Made by a program: the position numbers and the translations under genes | The notes under the pieces: generated by a model | The model's input: only the letters and a program-made list of their open reading frames with translations | Told to the model about the DNA's origin: nothing | Database searches by the model: none | From: SHLQ01 sp964451305 | Lineage (GTDB): Bacteria; Actinomycetota; Acidimicrobiia; Acidimicrobiales; SHLQ01 | Direction: 5' to 3' | Length of the DNA: 64,000 nt | Assembly: GCA_964451305.1 (NCBI GenBank) | Contig: CAYVHV010000008.1 | Location: forward strand, 1-64,000 | Shown: one piece after another, positions 51,834 through 60,731 of the stretch | Layout of the letters: every line of letters starts with the position of its first letter | How positions within the stretch are numbered: position 1 is the stretch's first letter

Positions 51834-54545
51834 CTAGGCGTTTGCGTCTTGGAACACCAGATCTTGCGGATCGGGAACCGCAGCTGCTTCTGCTGCCGCC
51901 TTGCGCAGCTTACGGCCACGACGCCACGGTGTCTGCACCTTGTCACGCAACCACTCGATACCGAGGTAGTAGTACGGGAACGACACGAGCACGAGGAACG
52001 TACTCGAGAGCAGGCCAAAGATGATCGTGAAGGCCAGCGCTTCCCAGAACGGATCCGAGAGGGCCAGAGGCAACAGTCCGCCGATGGTGGTGAGCGATGT
52101 TGCGACAAGTGGGCGGAAGCGGCGACGAATCGCCGTCGCGATCGCTTCTTTGCGATCCGCACCGAGGTCTCGTTCCTGGTTGGCGAAGTCGACCAGAAGG
52201 ATCGTGTTGTTCACCGCGATACCAACGAGGCCGAGGACACCGAGCATCACGAAGAAGCTCAACGGGTTGCCCGTGATGAGCAATCCGCCGAAGAGCCCGA
52301 AGAAGCTGAACGGGATTGCCAAGAAGACGAGGATCCACTGCAGGAGGCTTCGGAACTGCACGATGAGGAGCACGATGAGCGACAGCATTGCAATGCCGAA
52401 TGCGATCGGTAGCGCAGCGAACGACTCTTGGTTCTGAGTTTCAAGGCCGAAGTCGAATTCGAGTGCAGCGGCTTCGAGACCGATGCCGGCAAGTTCAGCG
52501 TCTCCGTAGTTCGTCTCGAAGAACTCTTGGGCAGCTGCGGTCGTGCTCGTCACTTCACTGTTGTCGAACCGAGCGCGAACCTCGATGTAGCGGCGCCCGT
52601 CATCGCGAGCGACGACATCGTCGAGCGCAAGGTCGGTCTCAACAACGTTGAACGTGTCTCCACTACCAAGCTCAAGCGCTCGCCCGTCGAGATCGGCCCG
52701 AAGTACTTCGCCAGCAGCGGTGAGCGTTTCGATGTCGTCACCAAAGACCTGCATCGTGAAGGGGAACAACGCTTCAGGAGGCCCATTGCTCACAGCGGCA
52801 AACACCACGCGAGCGTCGGTGCGTGCATCGGCGATCGGCACCAGATCCTCGACGAGCTCGTGCACTGTTGGACGACCACCGATCTCGGTGATGTCGTACT
52901 GAGCAAGCGCGCCCTGCTGGTCGCCCATGAAGACATAGCCCTGCACGAGCTCGCTTCCGAGAACGCTCTCTGCCTCTTGGTTGACCTCGAGTGCGATCTG
53001 CTTCGCATCATCGATGGTCGTGCCCGGTTCGTAGGTGATCTCGAGAGAGATCGCTGTCGAGTCGTTCGCTGGTGGGAAAATGTTGAACCCGACGTTCGGA
53101 GCAAATACCGCGAATCCAACTCCGGTCATCACGATCGACAGCCCGACACCCAACAAGGCGATGATCATCCCCTTAGCACCACGAGTTTCAGGGAGCGAAG
53201 AGACCTTTTCAGCAAGCCATTCCTCGGCGCGAACGAGCGGGCCCGCAGCCTTCGGCGCGGGAAGCGTGATGTAGCGAGCGGCGACGGGAATGAAGATCAG
53301 CGACAGCGTGAGCGAGATGATCAGCGACAGGATGATCGTGATCGGAAGGATCCGGATGAACCCGCCGAGCACACCACCGATGATCAACATCGGAGCGAAG
53401 ACGAGCACGGTCGTGAGGGTTCCCGAGAGGCTGGCCGACCCAACGCGGGTAATCGCCCGACGGATCGCCGCGAGATGGCCTTCGGGTGTGTTGCCATCGT
53501 CTTCTTCGCGGAACGCGTCGATCGACTCGGTAATCACAATGGCATCGTCGACGAACAGGCCGAGCGCAAGGATGAGCGCGAACAGTGAGATCGTGTTCAA
53601 CGTGATGCCCGCAAAGAACAGGGCACCTACGGAGGCAGCGAGCACGGTAGCGATGAAGAGCGCAGTGATGATCGACGCTCGCCACGAGATCAACAAGAGG
53701 GCAACGATGGCGACGACGATGACGCCGAGAAGCACGTTGCTTTGAAGCGATGAGATCTGCATCTCGACAATCCGAGCGCCATCGATTGCGATGATCGCGT
53801 TGAAGTTCTCGGGGAGAAGCTCTCGCGTTTGATCCAGCGCTTCGTCGGTCGCGTCGCGAATTGCGATCGAATCGACGTCGGCGTTGGCCGTAATTCCGAT
53901 CGCGATCGACGAACGAAACTCATTGCTGTCGTCGGTGAGCTGGTTGAAACTGGTCTCGAGTACGACCGCTTCGCCGGTCGCTGGGTTGATTCCCTCGTCG
54001 AAGAGCGCCTCGACGGTCGCCGAAGCAATGTCCGGGTGATCGATACCGGCAGCCAGCGCGTCGGCTGCAGCTTCGAGCTCGGCGCCGGTCGCATCGACGG
54101 GCCCAAAGACACCGATGAGCAGATCGTACTCGTTGAGGAACTTCGATGCATCGACCGATTGGGTGAACAACTGCGCGTCGGGGGGAAGATCAGTCTCGGC
54201 GATTACATCGTCGAGAATCGACGCACCTTCGACGCTGCTGATCGCTTCGTCGAGCGCCACGATGATCGAAAACGACGAGTCGCGGCTGAACGCCGTGACA
54301 CCTTCGACACCGTCTTGCTCGAGGATTGCCTCGGTCAAGGGGAGGGTGACCTGTTCGTCGACGAGATCTTGATCGTCGACGAAGAAGCCGCCTGCAGCCA
54401 CCGCGATTGGTACATCGACGGGAGGAAACCCTTCCCGAGGCAGGAAAACGAGGAATGACGCCGCCCCGAAGACCACGATGACCAGCCACAACCCGATCGA
54501 CTGCAACGGCCGAGAGGCAAAAACGTTGACGAACTTCGCAAGCAT
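51834..54545 (-). CDS. RND-superfamily efflux permease (AcrB-like)
   Basis: 903 residues. The HAE-type RND layout is clear: TM1 at about 12-32, a periplasmic-type loop domain, a block of helices (about 270-430) with LFVDDAIVI matching the proton-relay Asp pair, a second loop domain and a final helix block with LVGIAVNNTILLVDF. It is about 120 residues shorter than AcrB. Actinobacteria mostly use MmpL-type RND proteins, so an AcrB-like one without a membrane-fusion partner nearby is notable. GGAGGG precedes ATG 54545. Confidence 0.88.
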   Translation of the reverse strand: MLAKFVNVFASRPLQSIGLWLVIVVFGAASFLVFLPREGFPPVDVPIAVAAGGFFVDDQDLVDEQVTLPLTEAILEQDGVEGVTAFSRDSSFSIIVALDEAISSVEGASILDDVIAETDLPPDAQLFTQSVDASKFLNEYDLLIGVFGPVDATGAELEAAADALAAGIDHPDIASATVEALFDEGINPATGEAVVLETSFNQLTDDSNEFRSSIAIGITANADVDSIAIRDATDEALDQTRELLPENFNAIIAIDGARIVEMQISSLQSNVLLGVIVVAIVALLLISWRASIITALFIATVLAASVGALFFAGITLNTISLFALILALGLFVDDAIVITESIDAFREEDDGNTPEGHLAAIRRAITRVGSASLSGTLTTVLVFAPMLIIGGVLGGFIRILPITIILSLIISLTLSLIFIPVAARYITLPAPKAAGPLVRAEEWLAEKVSSLPETRGAKGMIIALLGVGLSIVMTGVGFAVFAPNVGFNIFPPANDSTAISLEITYEPGTTIDDAKQIALEVNQEAESVLGSELVQGYVFMGDQQGALAQYDITEIGGRPTVHELVEDLVPIADARTDARVVFAAVSNGPPEALFPFTMQVFGDDIETLTAAGEVLRADLDGRALELGSGDTFNVVETDLALDDVVARDDGRRYIEVRARFDNSEVTSTTAAAQEFFETNYGDAELAGIGLEAAALEFDFGLETQNQESFAALPIAFGIAMLSLIVLLIVQFRSLLQWILVFLAIPFSFFGLFGGLLITGNPLSFFVMLGVLGLVGIAVNNTILLVDFANQERDLGADRKEAIATAIRRRFRPLVATSLTTIGGLLPLALSDPFWEALAFTIIFGLLSSTFLVLVSFPYYYLGIEWLRDKVQTPWRRGRKLRKAAAEAAAVPDPQDLVFQDANA

Positions 54546-54675
54546 GGCGATCCCTCCAAGTTATCCCTCTGACTGTACGACGTTCAGAGGTTTCGCGGTC
54601 GGAGAACGGCTTGTGACAAATGGCCGGGAACAATCCGATCCGAAAAGCGTTGCGAGCGCTGAACCGCTGAATTGC

Positions 54676-55653
54676 TTACGGCGCCAACATTTCAATGGCC
54701 TCGCTATCACTCGTTCCAGAGCCCGGAACGATCGCAATCGCAGCCGTATCGACTCCAGCGTCGAGGTACGCGGTGATCTTTGCCTTGCACTCGTCCGCGC
54801 TGCCGTGGATCACGAGTTGATCGATGACATCGTCGCCGATCGCCCCCATTGCGGCCTTGCGATCTCCAGCGGCCCACAAGTCCCAGTGCTCGGTGAGCGC
54901 ATCGGTACGCCCCATCCATTCATGGAACGCCCGATACACCGGGACATTCACGTAGACGCCCATCAAGAAGCGAGCGATGTTCCTCGCCGTCTCCGCGTCC
55001 TCTGTGGGGATAACGAATAATCGGGCAGCGATCTCCGCATCGGGATTTTCGCCACGAACGATCGGGACGATCGTCTCAAGGTCCGTTGGCGCTAGCCAGT
55101 TGAGGATCGCTCCGTCGGCCTCTCGACCGGCCATCTTCAACATGCCTTGGCGAAGTGCCGCCACAAGAATCTTTGGTTGCTCCTCGACATTTGCCATCAA
55201 GCGGAAGCCTTTGATGTCGAACGTGTCGTAGGTTTCGGTGACTTTTTCTCCGGTCAACGCGACGCGAAGAAAGCGAACGAGGTCCCTCGTGCGCTTGTAC
55301 GGCTCTGAGAACTCGACCGCGTTCCAGTTCTCGACGATCACGTTCGACGATGTCCCGATCCCGGCGACGAAGCGACCCGGCGCAGCTTCACACATACCGG
55401 CAACGGTCTGAGCCATCAGCGCAGGACCTCGGGTGAAGGCGGGGAGGATGGCGGTACCAAGGCGCATCGACGGCGCCCACTGCGAACCGAGCAACAAAGG
55501 TGACAATCCATCGACACCCATGGCTTCAGCCGACCAGAGGTCGGTGTAACCCGCTGCTTCGAGTTGTTCTATCTGCGAACGCTGCGCGTGGAGAGGCCCG
55601 TCGTTCAACGGCACGGTCATGCCCCATCGACGAGGGTGCGGGGAATCGACCAT
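54676..55653 (-). CDS. LLM-class F420-dependent oxidoreductase
   Basis: 325 residues, luciferase-like barrel. It opens with WGMTVPLNDGPL, then GYTDLWSAEAMGVDG, LGTAILPAFTRGPALMAQT and RFVAGIGTSSNVIV; the C-terminal part resembles the F420-dependent methylene-tetrahydromethanopterin-reductase-like group. Substrate unknown. Its ATG shares one base with the stop of the upstream yqeY gene, so the two are co-translated. Confidence 0.87.
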   Translation of the reverse strand: MVDSPHPRRWGMTVPLNDGPLHAQRSQIEQLEAAGYTDLWSAEAMGVDGLSPLLLGSQWAPSMRLGTAILPAFTRGPALMAQTVAGMCEAAPGRFVAGIGTSSNVIVENWNAVEFSEPYKRTRDLVRFLRVALTGEKVTETYDTFDIKGFRLMANVEEQPKILVAALRQGMLKMAGREADGAILNWLAPTDLETIVPIVRGENPDAEIAARLFVIPTEDAETARNIARFLMGVYVNVPVYRAFHEWMGRTDALTEHWDLWAAGDRKAAMGAIGDDVIDQLVIHGSADECKAKITAYLDAGVDTAAIAIVPGSGTSDSEAIEMLAP

Positions 55654-56099
55654 TAACTCAGCGCCTGACCGATAGCGGCAGATACTGCCCGCCCATCGGC
55701 ACGGCCCGCAGCCTTTGCCATCACCTCTTTGATCGCCTTGCCCATGTCTTTCTTCGACGTGTAGCCACCATTAGCGATGACGCTGGCAACGAGCTCATCG
55801 AGTTCTTCAGGCGAAAGCGGTTCAGGGAGGTACGCCTGGAGCACCTCCCGCTCATCGACCTCATTCTGGTAGCGGTCGGTTTCACCAGCTCCCACGTAGA
55901 TCTCGGCAGCCTCGGTGCGTTGTTTGACCTGGCTTGCAATGATCGCAAGAACTTGCTCATCGGAAAGCGCCTCTGCCCCCTCGGCAGCCTCGGCTGTTTT
56001 CACGGCGGTGAGCACCGCTCGCAAGGTCGTCTTTTTCACATCGTCGCCAGCCTTCATGGCTGCAACGAGGTCGGTCTGAATCGTGTCCGCTAGTCCCAT
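55653..56099 (-). CDS. GatB/YqeY-domain protein
   Basis: 148 residues, the typical length. MGLADTIQTDLVAAMKAGDD, TLRAVLTAVKTAE, YLPEPLSPEELDELV and the C-terminal GKAIKEVMAKAAGRADG match YqeY, which resembles the tRNA-binding tail of GatB. Its exact role is unsettled. ATG 56099 is chosen over 56126 on family alignment. Confidence 0.88.
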   Translation of the reverse strand: MGLADTIQTDLVAAMKAGDDVKKTTLRAVLTAVKTAEAAEGAEALSDEQVLAIIASQVKQRTEAAEIYVGAGETDRYQNEVDEREVLQAYLPEPLSPEELDELVASVIANGGYTSKKDMGKAIKEVMAKAAGRADGRAVSAAIGQALS

Positions 56100-56159
56100 G
56101 GCAGTCATCGTTGCACACGAACCCACCCAATGTGGATGTTGGACGACGCGGACCGCTCG

Positions 56160-56489
56160 TTAGGCCACAGCCGTGACACTCGTGGATCGGCTGGGGTCGG
56201 AGACGATGGAGGTCATATCGATAAGCGCAGTTGCATCTTCGTCAACGGTGTCCTCGGCGCTACCCGCCCGGACGTCGTTCTCGATCTGGCGCTCGGTTTC
56301 GTGGGAATCGTCTCCTACGAAGAACCGAAGCAGCCGCACGAGCGGCCTCTCCCAGTCTCGATCCAACGTCGAATCGATCAGGTGCCAATCGGCCACCATC
56401 TCGATCGTTGGGGTGATGTGTTGACGTAATCGCTCGGCCGTTTCGCTGTCGCTTCGGCTTGGGCCCGTTCGATGGGTGCTGTCCTGCAT
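56160..56489 (-). CDS. hypothetical protein (109 aa), doubtful
   Basis: About 109 residues from ATG 56489. A charged, partly helical protein (WERPLVRLLRFFVGDD, acidic C-terminus) with no recognised domain. The frame is open upstream to 56618, but that part is low-quality Arg/Thr sequence. No clear ribosome site. The balanced composition of the C-terminal half is the main argument for a gene. Confidence 0.35.
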   Translation of the reverse strand: MQDSTHRTGPSRSDSETAERLRQHITPTIEMVADWHLIDSTLDRDWERPLVRLLRFFVGDDSHETERQIENDVRAGSAEDTVDEDATALIDMTSIVSDPSRSTSVTAVA

Positions 56490-56845
56490 TGTTCGTACCG
56501 TTCTTCCCGCTCGTTCTTCTCGTTTCGTGTCCAGCCGGATACATACATGGCTATTCCGAGGCGTTGTGCTCTGACGTGCCAATGTCCGTATCGGCCGTAC
56601 GTGAACGGTTGTGAGCAATTTTGCACTAAATCCTGCGACGCTCCGTCCGGTGTAGGGCTACGGACTTACGCGATTTTCAATCCGGTAGTTCGAACGGCGC
56701 AGCAGGATGTGTCCCGAACGGGGAAGTTCTGCTCGTTTTGGACGTTGTATGTAAAAAATGAACAACGTAGGAAGCCCTGCGGAATGTTCGCACAACCCCA
56801 GGAAGGAAAAGGCGCAGTGTCACACCCCTTGTTCATACTGATCTC
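56490..56845. other. intergenic region without recognisable gene
   Basis: This stretch is more A/T-rich than its surroundings and several frames over it are Cys-rich or basic and unconvincing. I see no tRNA, clear terminator or repeat. Confidence 0.5.
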
Positions 56846-57058
56846 ATGACAACAACACGAACCTCCACCAACGAAACCAACAGCGCTCCCCCACAACAGC
56901 CGCAGCTCCTCTTAATCAGTAGCGATACGGCGGAGTCATCGAGCAGCACCCGGTGGGCGCTCGACGAAGAAACACGAGAAACCGGACGCCGCGGCCTCGC
57001 AAAGGCCCGAGCCGCACTTCACGCCACACGCCCGGCTCATCTCGACGTCGCTGCCTGA
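56846..57058 (+). CDS. small hypothetical protein (70 aa)
   Basis: 70 residues. A Thr/Ser/Pro-rich N-terminus and a helical C-terminus (WALDEETRETGRRGLAKARAAL). The helix looks like a conserved small actinobacterial motif, but I cannot name it. No ribosome site is seen before ATG 56846. Confidence 0.45.
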   Translation: MTTTRTSTNETNSAPPQQPQLLLISSDTAESSSSTRWALDEETRETGRRGLAKARAALHATRPAHLDVAA

Positions 57059-57166
57059 ACTACCGTTCAATTCTCTCGGCTGAGGGTGAGGTACGCGCAA
57101 CTTGGCGCGTCGCCCTGACGGATCTCGCACGATCGAGCCCTCGCTTTATCACGAAGAGTCGAGAAC

Positions 57167-57748
57167 ATGCAGTTCCGTGCCCCACGAGCGACAGGTTGCG
57201 GTTCGAGATGCTGGGTTGTTGTCACCCGCATTCTCTTCCTCACACTCATGCTCGGCGCCTGCGGTTCGTCTAGCGAACCCGATACAACCGAGGCCCAGCG
57301 AGCCCATCCAACCCTCTCCGAAGTGATCGATGGCGACACCGTGATCGTACGCTTCCCGAACGGACGAGAGGAGGCGGTCCGGCTGCTCGGGATCGATACG
57401 CCCGAAACCGTCGATCCCACACGGCCCGTGCAGTGCTTCGGCCGAGAAGCAGCAGAACACCTCGGCACACTCGTGCCGCCCGGTACGCCACTGACCCTCG
57501 AACGAGACCTCGAAGCCCGAGACCGTTTCGGACGGCTCCTCGCCTACATCTATCGATCGAGCGACGGACTGTTCATCAATGCAGAGATGCTTCGGCTCGG
57601 CTTTGCCGACCTCTCCATCTTCGAACCCAACACCGCACACCAGCCGGCATTTGTCGCCGCGGTCACAACAGCTCGAACGAGCTCGGTCGGCCTATGGGAC
57701 GCGTGTGGCGGGCCGGACGTTCCGCTCGACCCACACGAGTACGACTAA
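57167..57748 (+). CDS. secreted thermonuclease-like lipoprotein (SNase domain)
   Basis: 193 residues. A basic N-terminus and hydrophobic core end in a lipobox (LMLGAC). The staphylococcal-nuclease OB-fold follows (about 50-180), with DGDTVIV, VRLLGIDTPET and the active-site Arg and Glu in this segment, then ARDRFGRLLAYIY and AEMLRLGFA. It probably degrades nucleic acids outside the membrane. Its stop overlaps the convergent SCP2 gene. Confidence 0.85.
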   Translation: MQFRAPRATGCGSRCWVVVTRILFLTLMLGACGSSSEPDTTEAQRAHPTLSEVIDGDTVIVRFPNGREEAVRLLGIDTPETVDPTRPVQCFGREAAEHLGTLVPPGTPLTLERDLEARDRFGRLLAYIYRSSDGLFINAEMLRLGFADLSIFEPNTAHQPAFVAAVTTARTSSVGLWDACGGPDVPLDPHEYD

Positions 57749-58125
57749 ACCGCAGCCGCCCAGCCCTCGTACCATGGCGATTCAGCAAACGCAGGGACGA
57801 GCTCGTCGAGCCAACGAGCGTACGCCCCTTCAATCTTGATATCTCCCGCCATAAATGCACCATCTCGCGTGCGGCTACCGGACCATAGGTCGACGAGGAC
57901 CGACTCTTTCACCGTGATTGTGATGTCGGCTTTGACCCCGCGGGGGTATTTGCCGGCGGTCGCGGTCAATTCGGTACCGTCGTCGCTCACGTTGAACGCG
58001 ACCTTTCCCTCTTCGGTGTCGGTGACGATGTAAAGGATGCGAATGAGCTCACCGTGTGAGAAGTCCGAACTTCCCCCGACCGCAGCTACGAGCGCATCAC
58101 ACCACTCTTGTTCGTAACGACTCAT
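57745..58125 (-). CDS. SCP2 sterol-transfer-domain protein
   Basis: 126 residues. One SCP2-like lipid-binding domain (KVAFNVSDDG, KADITITVKESVLVDLWSG, GAFMAGDIKIEG). Members bind hydrophobic ligands such as acyl-CoA. The ATG shares one base with the stop of upstream mca, so the two are translated together. Confidence 0.82.
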   Translation of the reverse strand: MSRYEQEWCDALVAAVGGSSDFSHGELIRILYIVTDTEEGKVAFNVSDDGTELTATAGKYPRGVKADITITVKESVLVDLWSGSRTRDGAFMAGDIKIEGAYARWLDELVPAFAESPWYEGWAAAV

Positions 58126-58991
58126 CAGTGCGCTCCTCGAATGCCGGCGAACAGGTCATCTTCGATTCCATTCGAGACCTCCACCTTCGACAGCGCAAGC
58201 TCATAGTCATCGAAGGGATACACCGCCGCCGCGATGTCTCGTGGAAGCGGAAACCAGAACGACTCTTCAGGGTCGACTTGTGTGGCATGCGCGAGCAATG
58301 CGTCGCAACGCTCATTCCAGAAATCTTCGACCTCGATCTTTGCGGTAATGAGGTGGTCCTCGGACTCGCGATCGAGAAAGCGCTCGTCGAACGGACTCTC
58401 GCCATTTACCTCAAGGCACTTCTCATGTGTCTTGACGATGCGTTCTTGGGACCAGGCGGTGTAATACAACTTCAGCGGCTGCCACGGTTCACCCGCATCG
58501 GGGAACTGCTCGGGATCACCCGCTGCATGAAATGCTGGCACCGTAATCTCGTTGACCCGTAGATGATCGGGGTGCAGGTAACCCTTTTGATGATCGCTAT
58601 AGGTGACGATCACGTGCGGACGCTCCTCGCGAATGATCGCGACCAAACGCTCAACCGCCTCGTCGAGAGGAGCGTTTGCAAAGTTGTCTGGATGAGCATT
58701 CTCGGGCATATCGGGCATGCCGGAATCCAAATAGCCGAGCATCGCGACTCGGTCATACCCAATTATCTCGGCAGAACGGTCGAGCTCAGCGCGCCGGACC
58801 GCCACGATGTTGTCCTTATTCTCCGGAGTATCGAGCGCCTTGTTGAGAATGTCCCCCGCTCCTCCATCGGTGCAACAGACGAGCACGCAACGGGCGCCTT
58901 CGCTGTTGTACTTGGCAACAGTGCCAGCGCCCTTCGAGGCTTCGTCGTCAGGGTGTGCGTGAACAGTGAGTAGTCGGAGCTCCGATTCCAT
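58125..58991 (-). CDS. mca: mycothiol S-conjugate amidase
   Basis: 288 residues from ATG 58991, the length of mycobacterial Mca. The PIG-L-type zinc deacetylase motif AHPDDEASKGAGT is near the N-terminus, then CTDGGAGDILN, VMLGYLDSGMPD-like sequence and the later ligand HPDHLRVNE. It cleaves mycothiol conjugates during detoxification; MshB is the alternative in this family, but the length and N-terminus favour Mca. The upstream open frame to 59147 is unlikely to be translated. Confidence 0.87.
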   Translation of the reverse strand: MESELRLLTVHAHPDDEASKGAGTVAKYNSEGARCVLVCCTDGGAGDILNKALDTPENKDNIVAVRRAELDRSAEIIGYDRVAMLGYLDSGMPDMPENAHPDNFANAPLDEAVERLVAIIREERPHVIVTYSDHQKGYLHPDHLRVNEITVPAFHAAGDPEQFPDAGEPWQPLKLYYTAWSQERIVKTHEKCLEVNGESPFDERFLDRESEDHLITAKIEVEDFWNERCDALLAHATQVDPEESFWFPLPRDIAAAVYPFDDYELALSKVEVSNGIEDDLFAGIRGAH

Positions 58992-59125
58992 TCGCCGCAC
59001 GATACCGGCATCGAAGCAAGGCACGTCGTCAACAAGTAGACTCGCTGGTATTGGGCAGTTTGCAGGGATGTCCTGTGCCTCGGTCCGAGGCAGGGCCCGA
59101 ACCCACGACAAGGCTGGGAGATCGA

Positions 59126-59410
59126 GTGCGAGCTCGTGTTGAGACAATTGGTTTAGCGCTGCGTCCCGGTGCGATGCTCGGGCTCGTCGTCACTGTCATT
59201 GTTGGAATGGTCGGCCTCGTTCAGCTCGATCAGCGCCTCATGCTGATCGGACTCATCGCCGGTCCGCTCATCGTGATCCTCAACGTTGTCGTCTCCGGCG
59301 TAACGACCTGGCACGAGAAGAACACGCGACTCGAAGCGACCTACCTCGACGCCGAGGACATGATCCGTCTTCGTCATCTGCAATCAGCACGACGTTCGCG
59401 TCAGCCATAG
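59126..59410 (+). CDS. small two-helix membrane protein
   Basis: About 94 residues from GTG 59126. Two hydrophobic helices (MLGLVVTVIVGMVGLV and LMLIGLIAGPLIVILNVV) are followed by a charged cytosolic tail (YLDAEDMIRLRHLQSARR). Divergent from mca. No family recognised; start uncertain because the frame is open from 59051. Confidence 0.55.
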   Translation: MRARVETIGLALRPGAMLGLVVTVIVGMVGLVQLDQRLMLIGLIAGPLIVILNVVVSGVTTWHEKNTRLEATYLDAEDMIRLRHLQSARRSRQP

Positions 59411-59451
59411 CTCCGCTCCCGCCAGTCTTCCCGTGCTGTCGTTTCCGAGTT

Positions 59452-60666
59452 CTATAGGGGCGCTAACTCGTGGTCGCCGGCATCATCATCGGCGACGAGC
59501 TTCCACCCAAAGACCTGAGCCAGTTGTTCACGCCCTTCGTCAGGCCCGCTTGCGATGACTTCATCGTTCACCGTCAGCTGGTCCCGACCGCTTGGCCGAT
59601 GGCGGTACGTCGACCCAGTCTTGATCGCCAGCACCATGTAGCCGGGAGCGACGTCGAGTTGTAACTCGGCGAGGCTGCGACCTTCAGCCTCGCTACCCGC
59701 AGCGACGGGAAGCCGAAGCACGACCTCATCGGCCTCGGCAAGTGCCACACCCAAGACTGGGTGGACCTCCTCGCCTCGTTCAACAAACATCACCATCGCC
59801 GACGCTTGGTCACCAATGTCTTCCGAGGCTGCTGCGAGGTGCAACAACCCGCGCAACGGAGACGGCTCCGAACTGGAGGCGGCAGCTCGCAACACCCACG
59901 TCTCAAGCTGATCGTGCATCTCATCGAGCCGAGTCTCGAGGTGACGAACCTCAGCAGCAAGGCCACGGTCACCGAGCACCAACGCGGAGTACGCCAACCC
60001 GACAGCAGCTTCGGACAAGTTCTTCATCTCGACCAAAATGTCGATCGCTCGATCGAGTTCTTCGATCGGTTCTGTCTCGGGGATTGGCTGTCGAGGCGGA
60101 GCGCCAGCGAGCTCGCGAACCGTCGGGATGCCAGCGGGCGGCCCTTCGAGGAACAACACATCGTCGGGGACGAGGATCGTTTCGCCGGACACGGCTGTCG
60201 TCCATCCATCGCCGCCTCGAACCGCCAGGATTCTCATCCCGGTCAGCACCGGTAGCTCAAGATCGATAAGCGCCGAATGTGCCATCGTCGATCCCTCGAC
60301 AACGACGACGCGATGAGATACCTCTTCGGCATCGCGAAGCTCCTCGACGAGGTGCGTTGGGATGCCGAGGTTGTTGGTGACCGTGCGCGCAATGTTCACC
60401 GCATCATTACCAATGCGTTCAATGGCAGAGATCACCTGCAAGACACGACCCATGCCCGGGGCTTCTCGCGGGTGGCGCACGCCAAGCACCGCGAGCGATC
60501 GCATATCGGCCACTAGCTGGGTGAGGACCGATTCCAAGTCTCGAACTTCATCGGCCATGTCCGGGTCGCCGAAGTACACGGCCGCGTACGCGAGATCGAC
60601 CATGAGCTCCGACGTGTCTTTCGCATCCGCCAGGAGCGTTCTCAGGTTTCGGGGTTTGTCATCCAT
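59452..60666 (-). CDS. tandem PhoU-like/RCK_C regulatory protein
   Basis: 404 residues containing two copies of a PhoU-like helical bundle followed by a TrkA-C (RCK_C) domain: helices about 5-115, RCK_C about 120-190 (VLTGMRILAVRGGDGW), helices about 210-300, RCK_C about 305-390 (VAPGYMVLAIKTGSTY). Such proteins gate or regulate cation channels and transporters. It lies 65 bases downstream of an SLC41/MgtE-type transporter gene on the same strand, so it probably regulates that transporter. Confidence 0.85.
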   Translation of the reverse strand: MDDKPRNLRTLLADAKDTSELMVDLAYAAVYFGDPDMADEVRDLESVLTQLVADMRSLAVLGVRHPREAPGMGRVLQVISAIERIGNDAVNIARTVTNNLGIPTHLVEELRDAEEVSHRVVVVEGSTMAHSALIDLELPVLTGMRILAVRGGDGWTTAVSGETILVPDDVLFLEGPPAGIPTVRELAGAPPRQPIPETEPIEELDRAIDILVEMKNLSEAAVGLAYSALVLGDRGLAAEVRHLETRLDEMHDQLETWVLRAAASSSEPSPLRGLLHLAAASEDIGDQASAMVMFVERGEEVHPVLGVALAEADEVVLRLPVAAGSEAEGRSLAELQLDVAPGYMVLAIKTGSTYRHRPSGRDQLTVNDEVIASGPDEGREQLAQVFGWKLVADDDAGDHELAPL

Positions 60667-60731
60667 GTGTTTCTAGTTTCTCCCGTCACTGTAGAGAAGG
60701 GTTCCAAATGAGAAAAGAGCCATGCTGGCCG

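Noticed and set aside
56472..56849. Cys-rich 125-codon plus-strand frame
   Set aside because: Irregular composition, no ribosome site and overlap with a neighbouring candidate; no evidence of coding.
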